DNA of 52,008 bases from positions 116,893 to 168,900 of the forward strand of contig CAAAJI010000053.1 in NCBI GenBank assembly GCA_900642245.1, read 5' to 3'. The translations under genes were made by a program, and so were the position numbers. The notes under the pieces are model-generated. The model was given only the letters and a program-made list of their open reading frames with translations. It had not been told where the DNA came from and searched no databases. Positions 31,136 through 41,281 of the stretch are shown one piece after another. Each line of letters begins with the position of its first letter. Positions within the stretch are counted from its first letter, which is position 1. The stretch comes from Fragilaria radians (Eukaryota > Bacillariophyta > Fragilariophyceae > Fragilariales > Fragilariaceae).

Positions 31136-32472
31136 ATGAAAGAAGCGCAGATATTTCACCTAGAAGAATGTGGCAGATACTTTTCTTGACCTGAGATCAT
31201 TAGCCATCATTTGGAAAATCTAATTGCAATTTTCGATATCTCAATGAGGACATATCATCAATCTGTTTGACATTTTCCTAACTGGCAACGCCATTGATTC
31301 CAGATTGAGCACAGAAATCCATTTTTGTCAATTGAAGTTTTTCCTCTTCTTACATCTTTTCTTTACACACAGGGAGAGCGTTATCAATGCTAATGCAGTG
31401 TTCTGAAAGTTTTTGAACAGCTGATTCTCCAAAACTAGATTTTCAGCCTTATCATTTATAAAACTCAATTTATGATAAGATGGCATCCTAACCTCTTATC
31501 CTATTCAATCATCATTCAAATTGCTTGATCAAATATTAATCTCTATTATCCTAAACTTTTGTGTGTGGAAAAAATTGCGAAAATATGCTGTTCGTGAAAA
31601 GATGTGTAAATGCATAGAAATATCTTAATTCTGTATGTTTACTTGAAATAATAGTGTGGAACGTCTCCTGTACAGTTATATAAAATAAGTAATAATTGAT
31701 TTAATGACTAATTATTGCTATTTAACTTACAAATCTTGCAAACACAGTTTTATCTGCTTATTTCACAATTCAAGTTATGTGCAGCAAATAGTCTATTTTC
31801 TATGACAAAAGGACATCATAAGAGTAAAACGATACAGTGATTAGTACTTTGTAGCATCTCTTGATATATAATTGGGAGCTGGGTGGGCTAGAATTTGATT
31901 TTCGCTATTGGCTGTGTCAATCATCGAAATACCTTTCCTTTCTTTCCTATTAGAATTCACATGAACAATCCATTTTGAATCTGACTGTTTTAGATAAACG
32001 ATGCGTTCCCATATACTAAAGTAAACTTCAACTCTATTCAATTCTAGGATAATTCTTTTAAAAAAAAACGGCATTATTCGGATTGATTTGTATCTCAATC
32101 AATACAATAGGCTTGATGCGAAGCTATTTCCTAATTTTTTAAATTCCCATTCACTGATCTTATTTATGTATCGTATACAGAGATAGCGAGTTGCACGAGA
32201 GAAATAGCTTGAACACCCAAAATGCTGCTTTAAAGTTGTAAAGTTTTCGACAAGTAACTACTAAATTTGGATGATTAAGTGTTAAATATCATCATCTGAA
32301 TTTGTTGGGGGAATTGAAATGATCAAATGAACCGCGAATATGCGCGGATATATTTGCTCTATCCCAGGTGGATATGCGCATTTACGAATGAATTTTCAAG
32401 GTGTAAAAATTATGATCTATTTTATCGTTCTAAAATTACGCTGTATGTAGAAACAATACTAGCGTAGACTTT

Positions 32473-32761
32473 CATATGTAAAAAACACCGAACTGGATCA
32501 GGTTCAATCTGATCCACTGACATATGTGCTATTTTCTCTTATCCCATACTTTGGATAGAGATATCAATAATATATCAGTATAACTTTGATAACATCAAAG
32601 TGCTTATGAATGATGATAAAAATCATCTCTTTTTTCTTACTCAAGATAATATTATTATTATCTTGTTTGTACTTTTGATCAGCTCTTCTGAGCACCATTT
32701 ACTTAATATACTATAGTAAGGTTAAGAGTATTGTCTTACCTCTGTACTCTAATGTAGTACA
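32473..32761. other. cluster of perfect inverted repeats
   Basis: Successive hairpins within 290 bp. CATATGT/ACATATG (32473-32526) encloses TGGATCAG-7nt-CTGATCCA (32494-32516). Next are ACTTTGAT-AAC-ATCAAAGT (32583-32601), GATGAT-AAAA-ATCATC (32612-32627), CAAGATAATA-TTAT-TATTATCTTG (32642-32665) and TGTACT-7nt-AGTACA (32743-32761). No ORF covers them. They could be a structured noncoding RNA, a matrix of protein-binding palindromes, or AT-rich coincidence. Confidence 0.55.
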
Positions 32762-33970
32762 ATATTCCCTGCATCGATCATCGTTTTCCTCTATGTTTAC
32801 TTGTACTAACAATAAGGGATGTTTCCGATACTTGCAATCATATCCCATCAATATATGATATTTCTAATAAAGTATTTTCTTCGTAATGTATTGGTTGCGG
32901 TATGCTATCAACGAATCCCCTGGCTAGAAGTTACATTGCTTATCTCGTTTGAAACCTGATGCTAAATTCAATAAAGTTACAATCAGCATGGGTCGCCAAT
33001 GAGTTAGAAATAATTGATTGCGCTTGATTTGTGCTACCACAGATTGAAAATTTCAGGCTTTTGCCTTAAGATTTGCGTTACTCTTTAAACCGCTTACTTC
33101 TTTGAAGTTTTCAATCACTGTGAATACGCGGTGTTGAATCCTGTCGTGTTGAATCTTTACCTCACGTCTATCTATGGATTTTAATCCCCAAGAAATCTCG
33201 AGCTTTATTCTGTATTTGGTACGTATCTCTAATTTTCATTGGCACTTGATCCGAATTTAAGATAGGGCTTTGAGAAGCGAATATATCAACCAATAAGTAA
33301 ATGAGATACAAAGCAAATGCAAACGAAAAAACGAATGAAGTAGGTGATAGACTCTGCATTGAAGTTTTAGCCAACAAGAAAAACATATTGTCACCATGCC
33401 ATTGGCCGCATGAAAAAGAAGAAGACTATAAGAAAGAGTTCAATGCAAAATAAGCACAAAAAGCATTATTGTTCATTGTTATTCATTGAATGTGGTCAAT
33501 TCAACACGCAAGTGTCATATGATCAAATTCAATTTATCGATATCATATATCCCGCTTTATTCTTTGTGACCTATTACTCTGCTGGTTGACCTGATAGTTG
33601 AGTAGACAGCATCGTCATAGAGTGATACACGAACTCTACAGGTATCCCTGGGGAAAGGAAAACTGACTTTTTTATTAGTTATTTACTAGAAAGTCAGTTT
33701 CTTCGTTGTTTTCAATAAGCCACCACTAAAGGTCATTCCAATGTAAAGGCTTATGTAGTTGTTATACTCAGTATGCATCTTTCTTTATCCTCGAAGGTCT
33801 GGTCCTGGTACACACTCTTGCTCATTCAGGCTTTGCCTCATTTGATATCCTGAATGGAGCCAGTTTTTAAAAAGTATAACTTGAAGTTATTGTGTTTCAA
33901 AGCTCTGGCAAAAATATCTTTTACGTTACTCCTGTTGTACTCCTCCGCCTAGTCATTCCAAATGTGAACT

Positions 33971-35680
33971 ATGACTTTCAGAGTAGAAAAAGAAAAAAAC
34001 GTAATGTGTCTAGGTGCACCACCAGTTCACTCAACGCTTGTGACAGTGCTATTTGAATGTAACTCGTGTCAAAGCCTTTCATGGAATTCATTGATAATGA
34101 TATTCAATCTATCACGGGTCTTAGTTTCATGCATTCTTCCTTTATTCTGGATAAGAGTTGCTAGTTCTATTGAAACGATGCATCGTAGCTTGGAGAAAGT
34201 GTCACAAAAAAACCTTTTCACTAATTCTGAGTTACATCTGTTGCTAGACTCTGTACCATCTTACATGGATGATAGCAGAAACGAATTATTCACAAACATC
34301 TGTGCAGATTTCATTGAAGAAAGTCTTATATTGCCTGATTACAGCGTGATAAACTTCGTTGTGACAGTCACAGGTCAGGCAATCGTGGAAAGCGATGATT
34401 ATAGTCAATTTCAAGAAACGCAGAGGGCATACGATGAAACAGAAAAGAAACTTGCCCTAAATACCGTCGTTGGAATTGAGTATATACATCCTGATGGAGA
34501 TCGTATTGATCCTTCTGATTTTTACAGATATATTAGACTACTGTTTAATACCCGGGGAAGTGACTTGATTACGCGTTTGAAAAAAACAAAGGATCCCTAT
34601 TTTCAAAGCGTTCGAAAGGTATTCACTCATTCTTCAAGTATCAAGACTGGATCTGTGGAAAGCGAAATTTCACGAGGAAAGGATAATGAGGCAGTGCAAA
34701 TCGATGCAAATGGAAAGAAAGTCATTTATTCATGGTCAGCTGTTGTTGTTGCTTTTGTTGTTGCAATCCTTTTGATTTCAATCGCAGCTGTCGGTGTCAG
34801 GCGTTTTCGAATCAAAAATGTCTCCATGAACTCATATTTACAAAAGGATAACTCCTTACCTGTTAGAATGCATGATGTGCCTGATTTCTTAGATGCTTCT
34901 CTGGAACATGCTTCCCTGATAAGCGAATCATCATTTCATGGTAAAACAATAGTCGCAGACGAACATCGTTTTGAAGGTCACCAGTCGTCTTTTGTTAAAA
35001 AATATTGCATGCCGTTGTCAACGAGCCGTTTACAAATCCCCATGATAATGGACGAAAGACAGGTTTCCGATATTGAGGATTCATCTCCAAAAGGAAGGTC
35101 AAATTATTCCACAGCTGACAAAATAGAGAATTATTTTCTTGAGAACGGAGACACTGTTTCCTCTTCATTCAATCATCAAGGATTGTCGGAGGTAAATGTG
35201 GTGTTTGTGTCGGATGTTGTCATTAAGAAGAATGAGGTTGTTCCATTGAGTTTAACCGATTACAAACCAGATACGGTGACGAATAATGTGGAAAAATTAG
35301 AAATTATTCAAGAAGAAGTAACCAATACCCAGTCTAATCAAGCGATCACTACGTGTACTGTTTCTACGTCCCACAGCAGAAAGAGTAACGCGTTAAGCAA
35401 CCCAGAGAGACTGTCGAAGAAACCGAAGAAAAAGAGGAAGAAACCTAGCAGGAAAGAAAAGTCAATTGAACTAAAACCATGCTCGCCTATTGCTGTAAAT
35501 ACCTCAGCAAATTCATCTACGGTTAAAGTCTCTAACTCAATCGATCAGTCACCTTTGTCATGTAAGGTTTCGAAACTCGCACCGTTGGTAGTAGTACCGT
35601 TGCCATCAAAGGGGCTCGATGACAACAGTATGAGCTCAGTCTCAGAATCAGACACTGATTCTAATTCAGACATAGATTGA
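33971..35680 (+). CDS. hypothetical type I membrane protein
   Basis: Not recognised. 569 residues from the first ATG, or 527 from Met43 (34097). The second start is attractive because MIFNLSRVLVSCILPLFWIR is a clean signal peptide. A ~180-residue luminal or extracellular region follows (FTNICADFIEESL, INFVVTVTGQAIVES, LNTVVGIEYIHPDGD). One membrane helix lies at ~258-279 (AVVVAFVVAILLISIAAVGV), then a long Ser-rich, probably disordered cytoplasmic tail of ~290 residues with a Lys-rich block (KKPKKKRKKPSRKEK). The layout suits a surface receptor or adhesion protein, or a membrane-tethered regulator; that is inference. The gene is intronless and convergent with VTA1, stops 71 bp apart. Confidence 0.75.
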   Translation: MTFRVEKEKNVMCLGAPPVHSTLVTVLFECNSCQSLSWNSLIMIFNLSRVLVSCILPLFWIRVASSIETMHRSLEKVSQKNLFTNSELHLLLDSVPSYMDDSRNELFTNICADFIEESLILPDYSVINFVVTVTGQAIVESDDYSQFQETQRAYDETEKKLALNTVVGIEYIHPDGDRIDPSDFYRYIRLLFNTRGSDLITRLKKTKDPYFQSVRKVFTHSSSIKTGSVESEISRGKDNEAVQIDANGKKVIYSWSAVVVAFVVAILLISIAAVGVRRFRIKNVSMNSYLQKDNSLPVRMHDVPDFLDASLEHASLISESSFHGKTIVADEHRFEGHQSSFVKKYCMPLSTSRLQIPMIMDERQVSDIEDSSPKGRSNYSTADKIENYFLENGDTVSSSFNHQGLSEVNVVFVSDVVIKKNEVVPLSLTDYKPDTVTNNVEKLEIIQEEVTNTQSNQAITTCTVSTSHSRKSNALSNPERLSKKPKKKRKKPSRKEKSIELKPCSPIAVNTSANSSTVKVSNSIDQSPLSCKVSKLAPLVVVPLPSKGLDDNSMSSVSESDTDSNSDID

Positions 35681-35751
35681 GTATCTTAATGTACGATTTT
35701 ATTGCAACTTAGTAGAAATCTATTTGTGTATTACTAAACAATATGAGACTT

Positions 35752-36798
35752 TTAGCTCCCTAAGGCCCTAAGTGCCTGTTGCAAACGAGTCACAGCCAAC
35801 TCAGAATCTTTTGCTTCAAGCGCCGCCAATGCGAATCGAGTGAGTTCTGCAGCATCATGCATCATTTCTTTGGTCGCAGCACCCTTTTTTGTAGTAAAGG
35901 CTCCAAAAATACTATTCGATTTCTTGGTGGGAGATCGATTTTTGGATGAAGATTCAACATCAGGAGGAGGAGAATGTAAAGGTGGAGGAAGCGGAGCAAA
36001 GAGTTCGGTATCTTCTTGAAAAGGAGCTGATACCCCTGGATAAGCTGGTGGAGGTCCCAGGTGGAGTGAAACCTCTGTCCCTTCATCTTCATGGAGTACT
36101 GGAGGAACGATAGGTACCGGACCAGCAGATCTCATGGTAGGCGGTTCAGAACGATGACTGACGTGTTCACTCTGTGACGTAGGATTAAATGCTAATGGTA
36201 AATCTTCCGATCTCGAGGAAGGGTCAAAATTAGGAGGTTGTCCTAGAGGTGCAGAAACTTCTGGGGAATGTTCAGCATCGTCGATGTTTTCGTTGTATGC
36301 ACCAGGAATGGGCTGTCTGCCTTCTTTCAAAGCTTTAAGAATTTCAGTAGCTTTCCACTTTGCGTAGATAATTTTCTTCTTATCTTCTTCAAGCTCCAAG
36401 GGATCGTCATGCTCCGAATAGAATTGCTGTAAAATCTCGATCAGGGTGGCCGCCGAATAAAACGTTTTAGCAGTCTGTTTCCCCGCTTGTCCTGCACGGT
36501 CTTCGGCGTTAGCCTTCTCAAATATTCTATCCGCAAATTGACTACAAAGATATTTCGACTCCTCACGAGTGAAAGCAGACATGGCGGCCTTTTCCTTTTC
36601 TAAATCGCCAAGAATACTTCCCAAAGCTGCAGTGGATTCTGGGGATTTAGAAAGTCGAATGCCGGTTTGCACGGCGTATTGACGACAGTAATACGCGACA
36701 AGTCGAGATTCAGCATTCGACTTGTCTTTATCCAATTCCTCGGCGCGTCGGATATAAGGGACGAGCTTCTTTAACTCTTCGGGTAGTGCAAGTGGCAT
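35752..36798 (-). CDS. VTA1: VTA1/LIP5, ESCRT-III disassembly regulator
   Basis: A 348-residue homologue of Vta1/LIP5, the cofactor that activates the AAA ATPase Vps4 to disassemble ESCRT-III during multivesicular body formation. The N-terminal tandem-MIT region (~1-165) has LKKLVPYIRRAEELDKD, VAYYCRQYAVQTG and KTFYSAATLIEILQQF, then YAKWKATEILKALKEG. A Pro-rich linker (~170-290) is disordered. The C-terminal VSL helix pair that binds Vps4 is seen in DAAELTRFALAALEAKD and AVTRLQQALRAL. The ATG at 36798 is the family start (MPLALPEELKKL). No intron is seen. Confidence 0.95.
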   Translation of the reverse strand: MPLALPEELKKLVPYIRRAEELDKDKSNAESRLVAYYCRQYAVQTGIRLSKSPESTAALGSILGDLEKEKAAMSAFTREESKYLCSQFADRIFEKANAEDRAGQAGKQTAKTFYSAATLIEILQQFYSEHDDPLELEEDKKKIIYAKWKATEILKALKEGRQPIPGAYNENIDDAEHSPEVSAPLGQPPNFDPSSRSEDLPLAFNPTSQSEHVSHRSEPPTMRSAGPVPIVPPVLHEDEGTEVSLHLGPPPAYPGVSAPFQEDTELFAPLPPPLHSPPPDVESSSKNRSPTKKSNSIFGAFTTKKGAATKEMMHDAAELTRFALAALEAKDSELAVTRLQQALRALGS

Positions 36799-37859
36799 GT
36801 CTCAAAATTATGGAAGAATTTGTACTTTTTTGACAACCACTCTGAGATGATTCTCGACAAGAATAAAAATGAATTCACAATTCTACAGTTTGGTTACTAG
36901 AGGTGTAAACTGTTACCGTTATCTATGGGTAACGTTTGATCGCTTGACGAAAAGGGAGATTTGGGGAATTGCCACTATCCCTGACTGATATTTCAATCCA
37001 TTTTTTCTCTTCACAAGGCATTGCATGTTCGATCACTCATCTTCAAAAATCTTTGCCAACATTTTATTTCGACTTTTCACAAAAAAGTTCGATTTATCTT
37101 TTGATTAATCTTGAAAAGTGATATAGTACGCCTACTTTCACTTGTGACTTCTGATGCATTGTAAGGTATACCATCATATCAACCTTTCTAAAAATGACTT
37201 CACAAAACCAAATTGCTGATGAGCCTGCTCAAAGTTCACATTTTTCCTTTGATCTCCACAACGCTTATCTGCAACACTTCTCGTTGTTTCAACGCCTCAA
37301 TAAAACTGAATGTAGGTAAATATATATAATTTAAACATTTTTCATTCATAGCGTATCGTACTTGCTTTCTTCTTCCATCAAGATGTACAAGAATTCTAAG
37401 ATCTTTCAACAGAAACTTTGCTGCTTGCTCCATAATTTTCTAAAATCTCTTTCTAGAATAATTATGTCATTCCTTGAAAGTATTATCAAACCGAATAATT
37501 TTCAAATTCTGATTTCCGGTCTGTCGATTCCAAGTCCTCCACGCAAGGTTGCTTAAACATAAATAGCTCTCTTGAAAATGAAAATATAGTTATTCTAAGA
37601 AATCACGACATAGCGTTTTTTCTTGCAGTTGTCGCAGTCGTATTCACCAAAAGCGAAAAATCTCTGAAAATAAAATGAGTTTTGCACACGTAGGCAGTAA
37701 TCCTAACTTTATTCAATTTATTTTACCTCGTTAAACTTTACTAGTGGTTGGTTACGTCAAACTGGTATATGTGTGGAAGTGAAGGTTTCGTTTTCTTTCA
37801 ATATTACTATCACCTCAGCTCCTTATCCGGAACCAAATTTTCTGAAGAGTTACTTGACC
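36799..37859. other. divergent intergenic region, VTA1 to RPS7
   Basis: About 1.06 kb between the VTA1 start (-) and the RPS7 start (+). No gene is supported; short overlapping ORFs at 37236-37556 look like chance. A TTACGTCA element lies at 37752-37759, about 100 bp before the RPS7 ATG. Confidence 0.45.
37752..37759 (-). promoter_or_regulatory. TTACGTCA, CRE/bZIP-like site upstream of RPS7
   Basis: The reverse complement of TGACGTAA, 100 bp before the ATG at 37860. It matches elements upstream of the OMA1 gene, the 12.8 kb gene and the PGDH gene. Functional role inferred from recurrence only. Confidence 0.35.
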
Positions 37860-38552
37860 ATGGCATCAAAGATTCGAAAGAGCAGCGGTGTGAGTAGTTA
37901 ATTGTGATTTAATTATAGCATCATGGAGCGAGCTCTTATCCCTCTTTGCCTGGACGTGTGTCATGTCATTGAATCGACAAATTCCCTATCTAACTTCCCA
38001 CTCATTCTGGTGTATACATAGGAACCGGATAAGTTCGAGCTTTCTGTGGCTCAAGAGCTTCTTAATCTCGAAATGACTTCGGCAGAGCTTAAGGCTTCCC
38101 TCCGTGACTTATACATTACTGCTGCCAAGGATGTTGACTGCGGTGACGACAAGAAAGCAATCCTCATTTACGTCCCGTACAAGTTGCTAAAGTCTTTCAA
38201 TAAGATTCAACTTCGATTGGTCCGTGAGTTGGAAAAGAAGTTTTCTGGAAGATATGTAATTATCATTGCCCAAAGAACCATCTTGGGAAAGAATTTCGCC
38301 CGTGGTACAAAAACGAAGGGCCCTCGTCCTCGTTCTCGTACATTGACACATGTCCAAGATGCTATTTTGGAAGATATTGTATATCCTACAGAAATTGTAG
38401 GCAAACGCACTCGTGTGAAGACTGACGGAAAGCGAATTATGAAAGTGTTCCTTGATAGTAAAGATGAGCCAAACGTCGAGGGGAAGCTTGACACATTTGC
38501 AGCTGTCTACGGAAAGCTGACCAACAAGCAGGTTTCATTCTCCTTTCAGTAG
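37860..38552 (+). CDS. RPS7: 40S ribosomal protein S7 (eS7)
   Basis: Two exons: 37860-37889 (MASKIRKSSG) and 38022-38552, with a 132-nt intron (37890-38021, GTGAGT...ACATAG), phase 0; 186 residues against ~190-194 in animals. The joined N-terminus, ending EPDKFELSVAQELLNLE, matches eS7. The core has KAILIYVPYKLLKSFNKIQ, LVRELEKKFSGRYV, RTILGKNF and RSRTLTHVQDAILEDIVYPT, with VYGKLTNKQVSF near the C-terminus. It is a component of the small cytosolic ribosomal subunit. The intron is about twice the usual length here. I looked for C/D-box snoRNA signals in it and saw none. It converges on the Tudor/AP2 gene, stops 62 bp apart. Confidence 0.97.
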
Positions 38553-38614
38553 ATTAATCTAATGAAAATTACTCTTAGGTTGAAATGACAAATAAATCTT
38601 AGTTGTATTTAGTG

Positions 38615-40084
38615 TTAAACAAAAGCATCACGCTGAATCCTCCGGGGGATACCTTTCCTCTTACTCATTCGATGAGAGTTAGCCCGTAAGTATAGCAAAT
38701 TATTCTGCATAGAAGGCTTAGCTCCTTTGTTTTCTTGCTGGCTGCAATAATGATTGATTTTAGCTAGAGTCCAGTTGTGAAGCGAAAAGTTATGCACTGA
38801 AGGATCATAGTTTGCTTCGAAGGCATCTATTATCGCTTCCATCGAAACCGATTGAAGGTCTGTTTGAAGAGCGTCGCTTAACGTCTGAGGGATCTTTATA
38901 TCAGATTCTCCCTTTGCCTTCCTAATAGCTAGCCAAGCCTGCGATTCTGTAGGAAAAGAACCAAGAAAAACTTGGTTTCCATTCATTGCAACACTTGCCA
39001 CCCATTGATCAGATTTTTTGCATTTCAATACACCGCCATTTGGAAACAGAGGGTCAATTATTCGAATCGGAGGTGGGAGCTGTGGGGGTTCTGAATACAA
39101 TTTTTTCTGGAGAGTGATGAAATTGAGATTCCTAGCCAAAACTTGTTTCATGACAAATGAACATACCTTATCATCATGACCTTCAACAATGCCATGAAAG
39201 GCTACCACAGATGGTGGTTTTTCACTTCTGTTATCATCGCCGTCCTCCTCGTCTTCAATTAACTCTAAACGACTGCGCTTGACAGGAATTTCTGTTTCAC
39301 GAAGAGCACCATCAAATTTACTACATCCTCGAATATCATGAATCCGATACACTTCGTGAAGTAGCGAACTGGCATCTAAAGCCTTGGGGGAAAAGTATCC
39401 AACAACATCACGATCCTGTTGAGCAACTTTCCAAGCTCGCATATAGTTGGGATGCAAGATACCCAATATTCGAGGGTCTTCCTTCCACAAACGTAGCTTA
39501 GAGTGATGAAACCAGCATCCATCATCATGAATCATGAGCTTCTGTACCTCATTTGGCAAGTGACGAATGGCATATGGCTTCACGAATACTTTGTCTTCCA
39601 ATCGCAAGGTTTCTCGTGCATGCTTCACTCCTGGGTGAGGCATTCGAAACTGCACCGTTACTGGCCAAAAGGTTGAGTGCTGTGCTTTAGAATTCTTCGT
39701 TAGCTTATCAAGCTCCTGTTTACTCAGCTTTCGATTCTTGACTTTTGGGAGCAAATCTAAATTGCATTTGACTTGTTTTGTGTACGTGTAGAGCTTGGCA
39801 AGTCTATCATTTGGCCACTGCATAATTTCATCCCATTCCCTACCCCAACCATCCGATGCTACTGTAACTGTAGTGCGCTTTCCCTTCGAACGAATCACTT
39901 TGACAATATACCCTGAAGACCAGATGTAATCCGAATCTCGGATTTCCAGTCTCATTCCTTCGAAGGGCTCACATTTTGTAATATTAGATGTCTCGAGCTC
40001 GTCATCCTCGCTCAGATTGACACCAGATTCATCACAATCGTCTTCTCCTTCCCTATCAGAATGATTACGCTTCTTGCTTGACAT
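38615..40084 (-). CDS. Tudor/chromo-barrel-like plus AP2-like nuclear protein
   Basis: 489 residues, probably a chromatin or transcription factor. Residues ~40-95 resemble an MBT/Tudor-type barrel (EGMRLEIRDSDYIWSSGYIV, then VASDGWGREWDEIMQW). A middle region (~135-225) has WPVTVQFRMPHPGVKHA and WFHHSKLRLWKEDP with no family I can name. Residues ~355-395 look like an AP2/ERF-type DNA-binding fold (WVASVAMNGNQVFLGSFPTE, then SQAWLAIRKAK): a W-containing three-strand sheet followed by a helix. The C-terminus is basic (SHRMSKRKGIPRRIQRD). The pairing suggests a reader domain tethered to DNA; this is inferred from patterns, not proven. An ATG start (MSSKKRNHSD) is clear. Confidence 0.65.
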   Translation of the reverse strand: MSSKKRNHSDREGEDDCDESGVNLSEDDELETSNITKCEPFEGMRLEIRDSDYIWSSGYIVKVIRSKGKRTTVTVASDGWGREWDEIMQWPNDRLAKLYTYTKQVKCNLDLLPKVKNRKLSKQELDKLTKNSKAQHSTFWPVTVQFRMPHPGVKHARETLRLEDKVFVKPYAIRHLPNEVQKLMIHDDGCWFHHSKLRLWKEDPRILGILHPNYMRAWKVAQQDRDVVGYFSPKALDASSLLHEVYRIHDIRGCSKFDGALRETEIPVKRSRLELIEDEEDGDDNRSEKPPSVVAFHGIVEGHDDKVCSFVMKQVLARNLNFITLQKKLYSEPPQLPPPIRIIDPLFPNGGVLKCKKSDQWVASVAMNGNQVFLGSFPTESQAWLAIRKAKGESDIKIPQTLSDALQTDLQSVSMEAIIDAFEANYDPSVHNFSLHNWTLAKINHYCSQQENKGAKPSMQNNLLYLRANSHRMSKRKGIPRRIQRDAFV

Positions 40085-40522
40085 TTCCTTTTCTTGTAGA
40101 CTTATTTACATGCTACAGGTTAAATTTTCTAGGGACTAGCTACTACACTGAAGGAGATATTGTTGCACTGGTTCCATGGCAACGCAGCCCCCCCCCCCCA
40201 CTATAAAAACCAAGATGTTATTGATCCAAATGATTCATGACCGTTATATCGGACTTTTGATAATGTAAATCATCCACAAACACTTGAAAGATATTTTCCT
40301 TAATTCAATGTAATATTGTCATAAACATTTTCAATGATTTGAGGAAGGTTTGTTTTTAGATTTCCATAGCATTTATTTGGCAAGTGCTTTCAAACATTAT
40401 AAAGTTATCAATGAAAAGTCTAAAAATATTCCACTTTGAAGTTTTGAATGTATATGGAAAGGAACTATTACTAGTTGTTGCATTGCAACTTACGTGACCT
40501 AGAATTGATTTGATCACTCTAA
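40085..40522. other. divergent intergenic region with C-tract and TATA-like box
   Basis: 438 bp between the Tudor/AP2 start (-) and a small spliced gene (+). It contains a C12 tract (40188-40199) directly followed by ACTATAAAAACC, a TATA-box-like sequence. Otherwise AT-rich. Confidence 0.45.
40188..40199. repeat. poly(C) tract, C12
   Basis: Twelve consecutive C (G on the minus strand), immediately before CTATAAAA. It is the third homopolymeric G/C tract in this AT-rich window, all in noncoding DNA. Confidence 0.95.
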
Positions 40523-40803
40523 ATGCTGCCGGAATACACAAGAAAAAGTACTTATATGGGATTTTGGACACTTGTACTTGTGCTCCAGCTCACTCTTTTA
40601 GGTTTAACTGTTGATGAATATTGGACCAACGCCTTTCCATATCCCCAAAAAGGTACTAAAGTTTGCGGTATGAAATAGCTTGCCTCCAAGAAGTTAATAT
40701 TGAATCGTTTTCAGCTTCTGTACAACCAGCCAGAGTTGCAGATGATGGAATGCAAAATTGTTTTGTAGGAGGGTGTAAAATGGATTACAATACTCAACAT
40801 TAA
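40523..40803 (+). CDS. small spliced secreted or membrane-anchored protein, 72 aa
   Basis: Too short for ordinary ORF lists and not a recognised family. Exon 1, 40523-40652, encodes a basic start then MGFWTLVLVLQLTLLGLTVD, a signal peptide or anchor. A 62-nt intron (40653-40714, GTACTA...TTTTCAG) leads to exon 2, 40715-40803, encoding ARVADDGMQNCFVGGCKMDY and TAA. The acceptor has a good TTTTCAG and frame is kept to the stop, where an AATAAA overlaps. Two Cys (CFVGGC) could form a loop or bind metal. If the intron is retained, the frame instead stops after ~51 residues, also with a Cys near the end. It is divergent from the Tudor/AP2 gene. Role unknown. Confidence 0.55.
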
Positions 40804-41281
40804 TAAATCTCTGTTGACTTCGCTATTTACTACACTTTGGACACAATGAGTTCAGGGTCTTAATTAATTACAATCTACCCAAAACAATTACAGTTTCTGA
40901 CAATAATTCAGTTTTAAGTCCTAAAAACACGTTCATGTTAGTTGATGACAACTACTTCATTGAGACAACAAGTTTTTAGTAAGGGACACAAAAATCACAA
41001 GTAACTTGAAGAGTCACTTTAATTAATTTAACGATTAACAATGAAGATAGGGTACTGAAGAATGGATATGCTACCACCAATATAATTTTGTTTCATCGTT
41101 TCTAATCTATTTGGTTTCCCCGTTTGGTGATTTTTTTTCGCAAAGTGATTGACTTTCTGAGCGTTAACACCTCTACCAAGTAAGGTAATCTACCAGCATG
41201 ACAGACTCAACGTAAAAAATACTGGTTGTGAATCCAGTGAGGTAGGGACTAAATTTCTTGGTCGTTTGGATTCCAATCAAG
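40804..41281. other. AT-rich intergenic region
   Basis: 478 bp between the small secreted gene and the bromodomain gene, same strand. I see nothing coding or repetitive in it beyond general AT richness. Confidence 0.45.

Larger units (their letters stand above)
30305..33970. other. 3.7 kb AT-rich gene desert
   Basis: The largest gap of the window. It holds an orphan tRNA-like 3' half (30820-30844), a G17 tract (31119-31135) and a run of perfect hairpins (32473-32761). Short open frames exist at 30350-30484 (+), 31841-32098 (-) and 33168-33386 (-, ATG, one hydrophobic segment FVFSFAFALYLIYLL) but none has a recognisable domain. The 33168-33386 frame is the most protein-like of these, at low confidence. 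Confidence 0.4.

Noticed and set aside
33168..33386. 72-codon minus-strand frame with one hydrophobic segment
   Set aside because: Possibly a small membrane protein, but there is no splice or conservation evidence; kept only as a remark in the gap description.
36155..36185. TGACGT cores inside the VTA1 gene
   Set aside because: They lie within coding sequence far from any start codon; treated as coincidence.
37890..38021. snoRNA inside the RPS7 intron
   Set aside because: Ribosomal-protein introns often host snoRNAs and this one is long, but no C/D or H/ACA boxes were seen.
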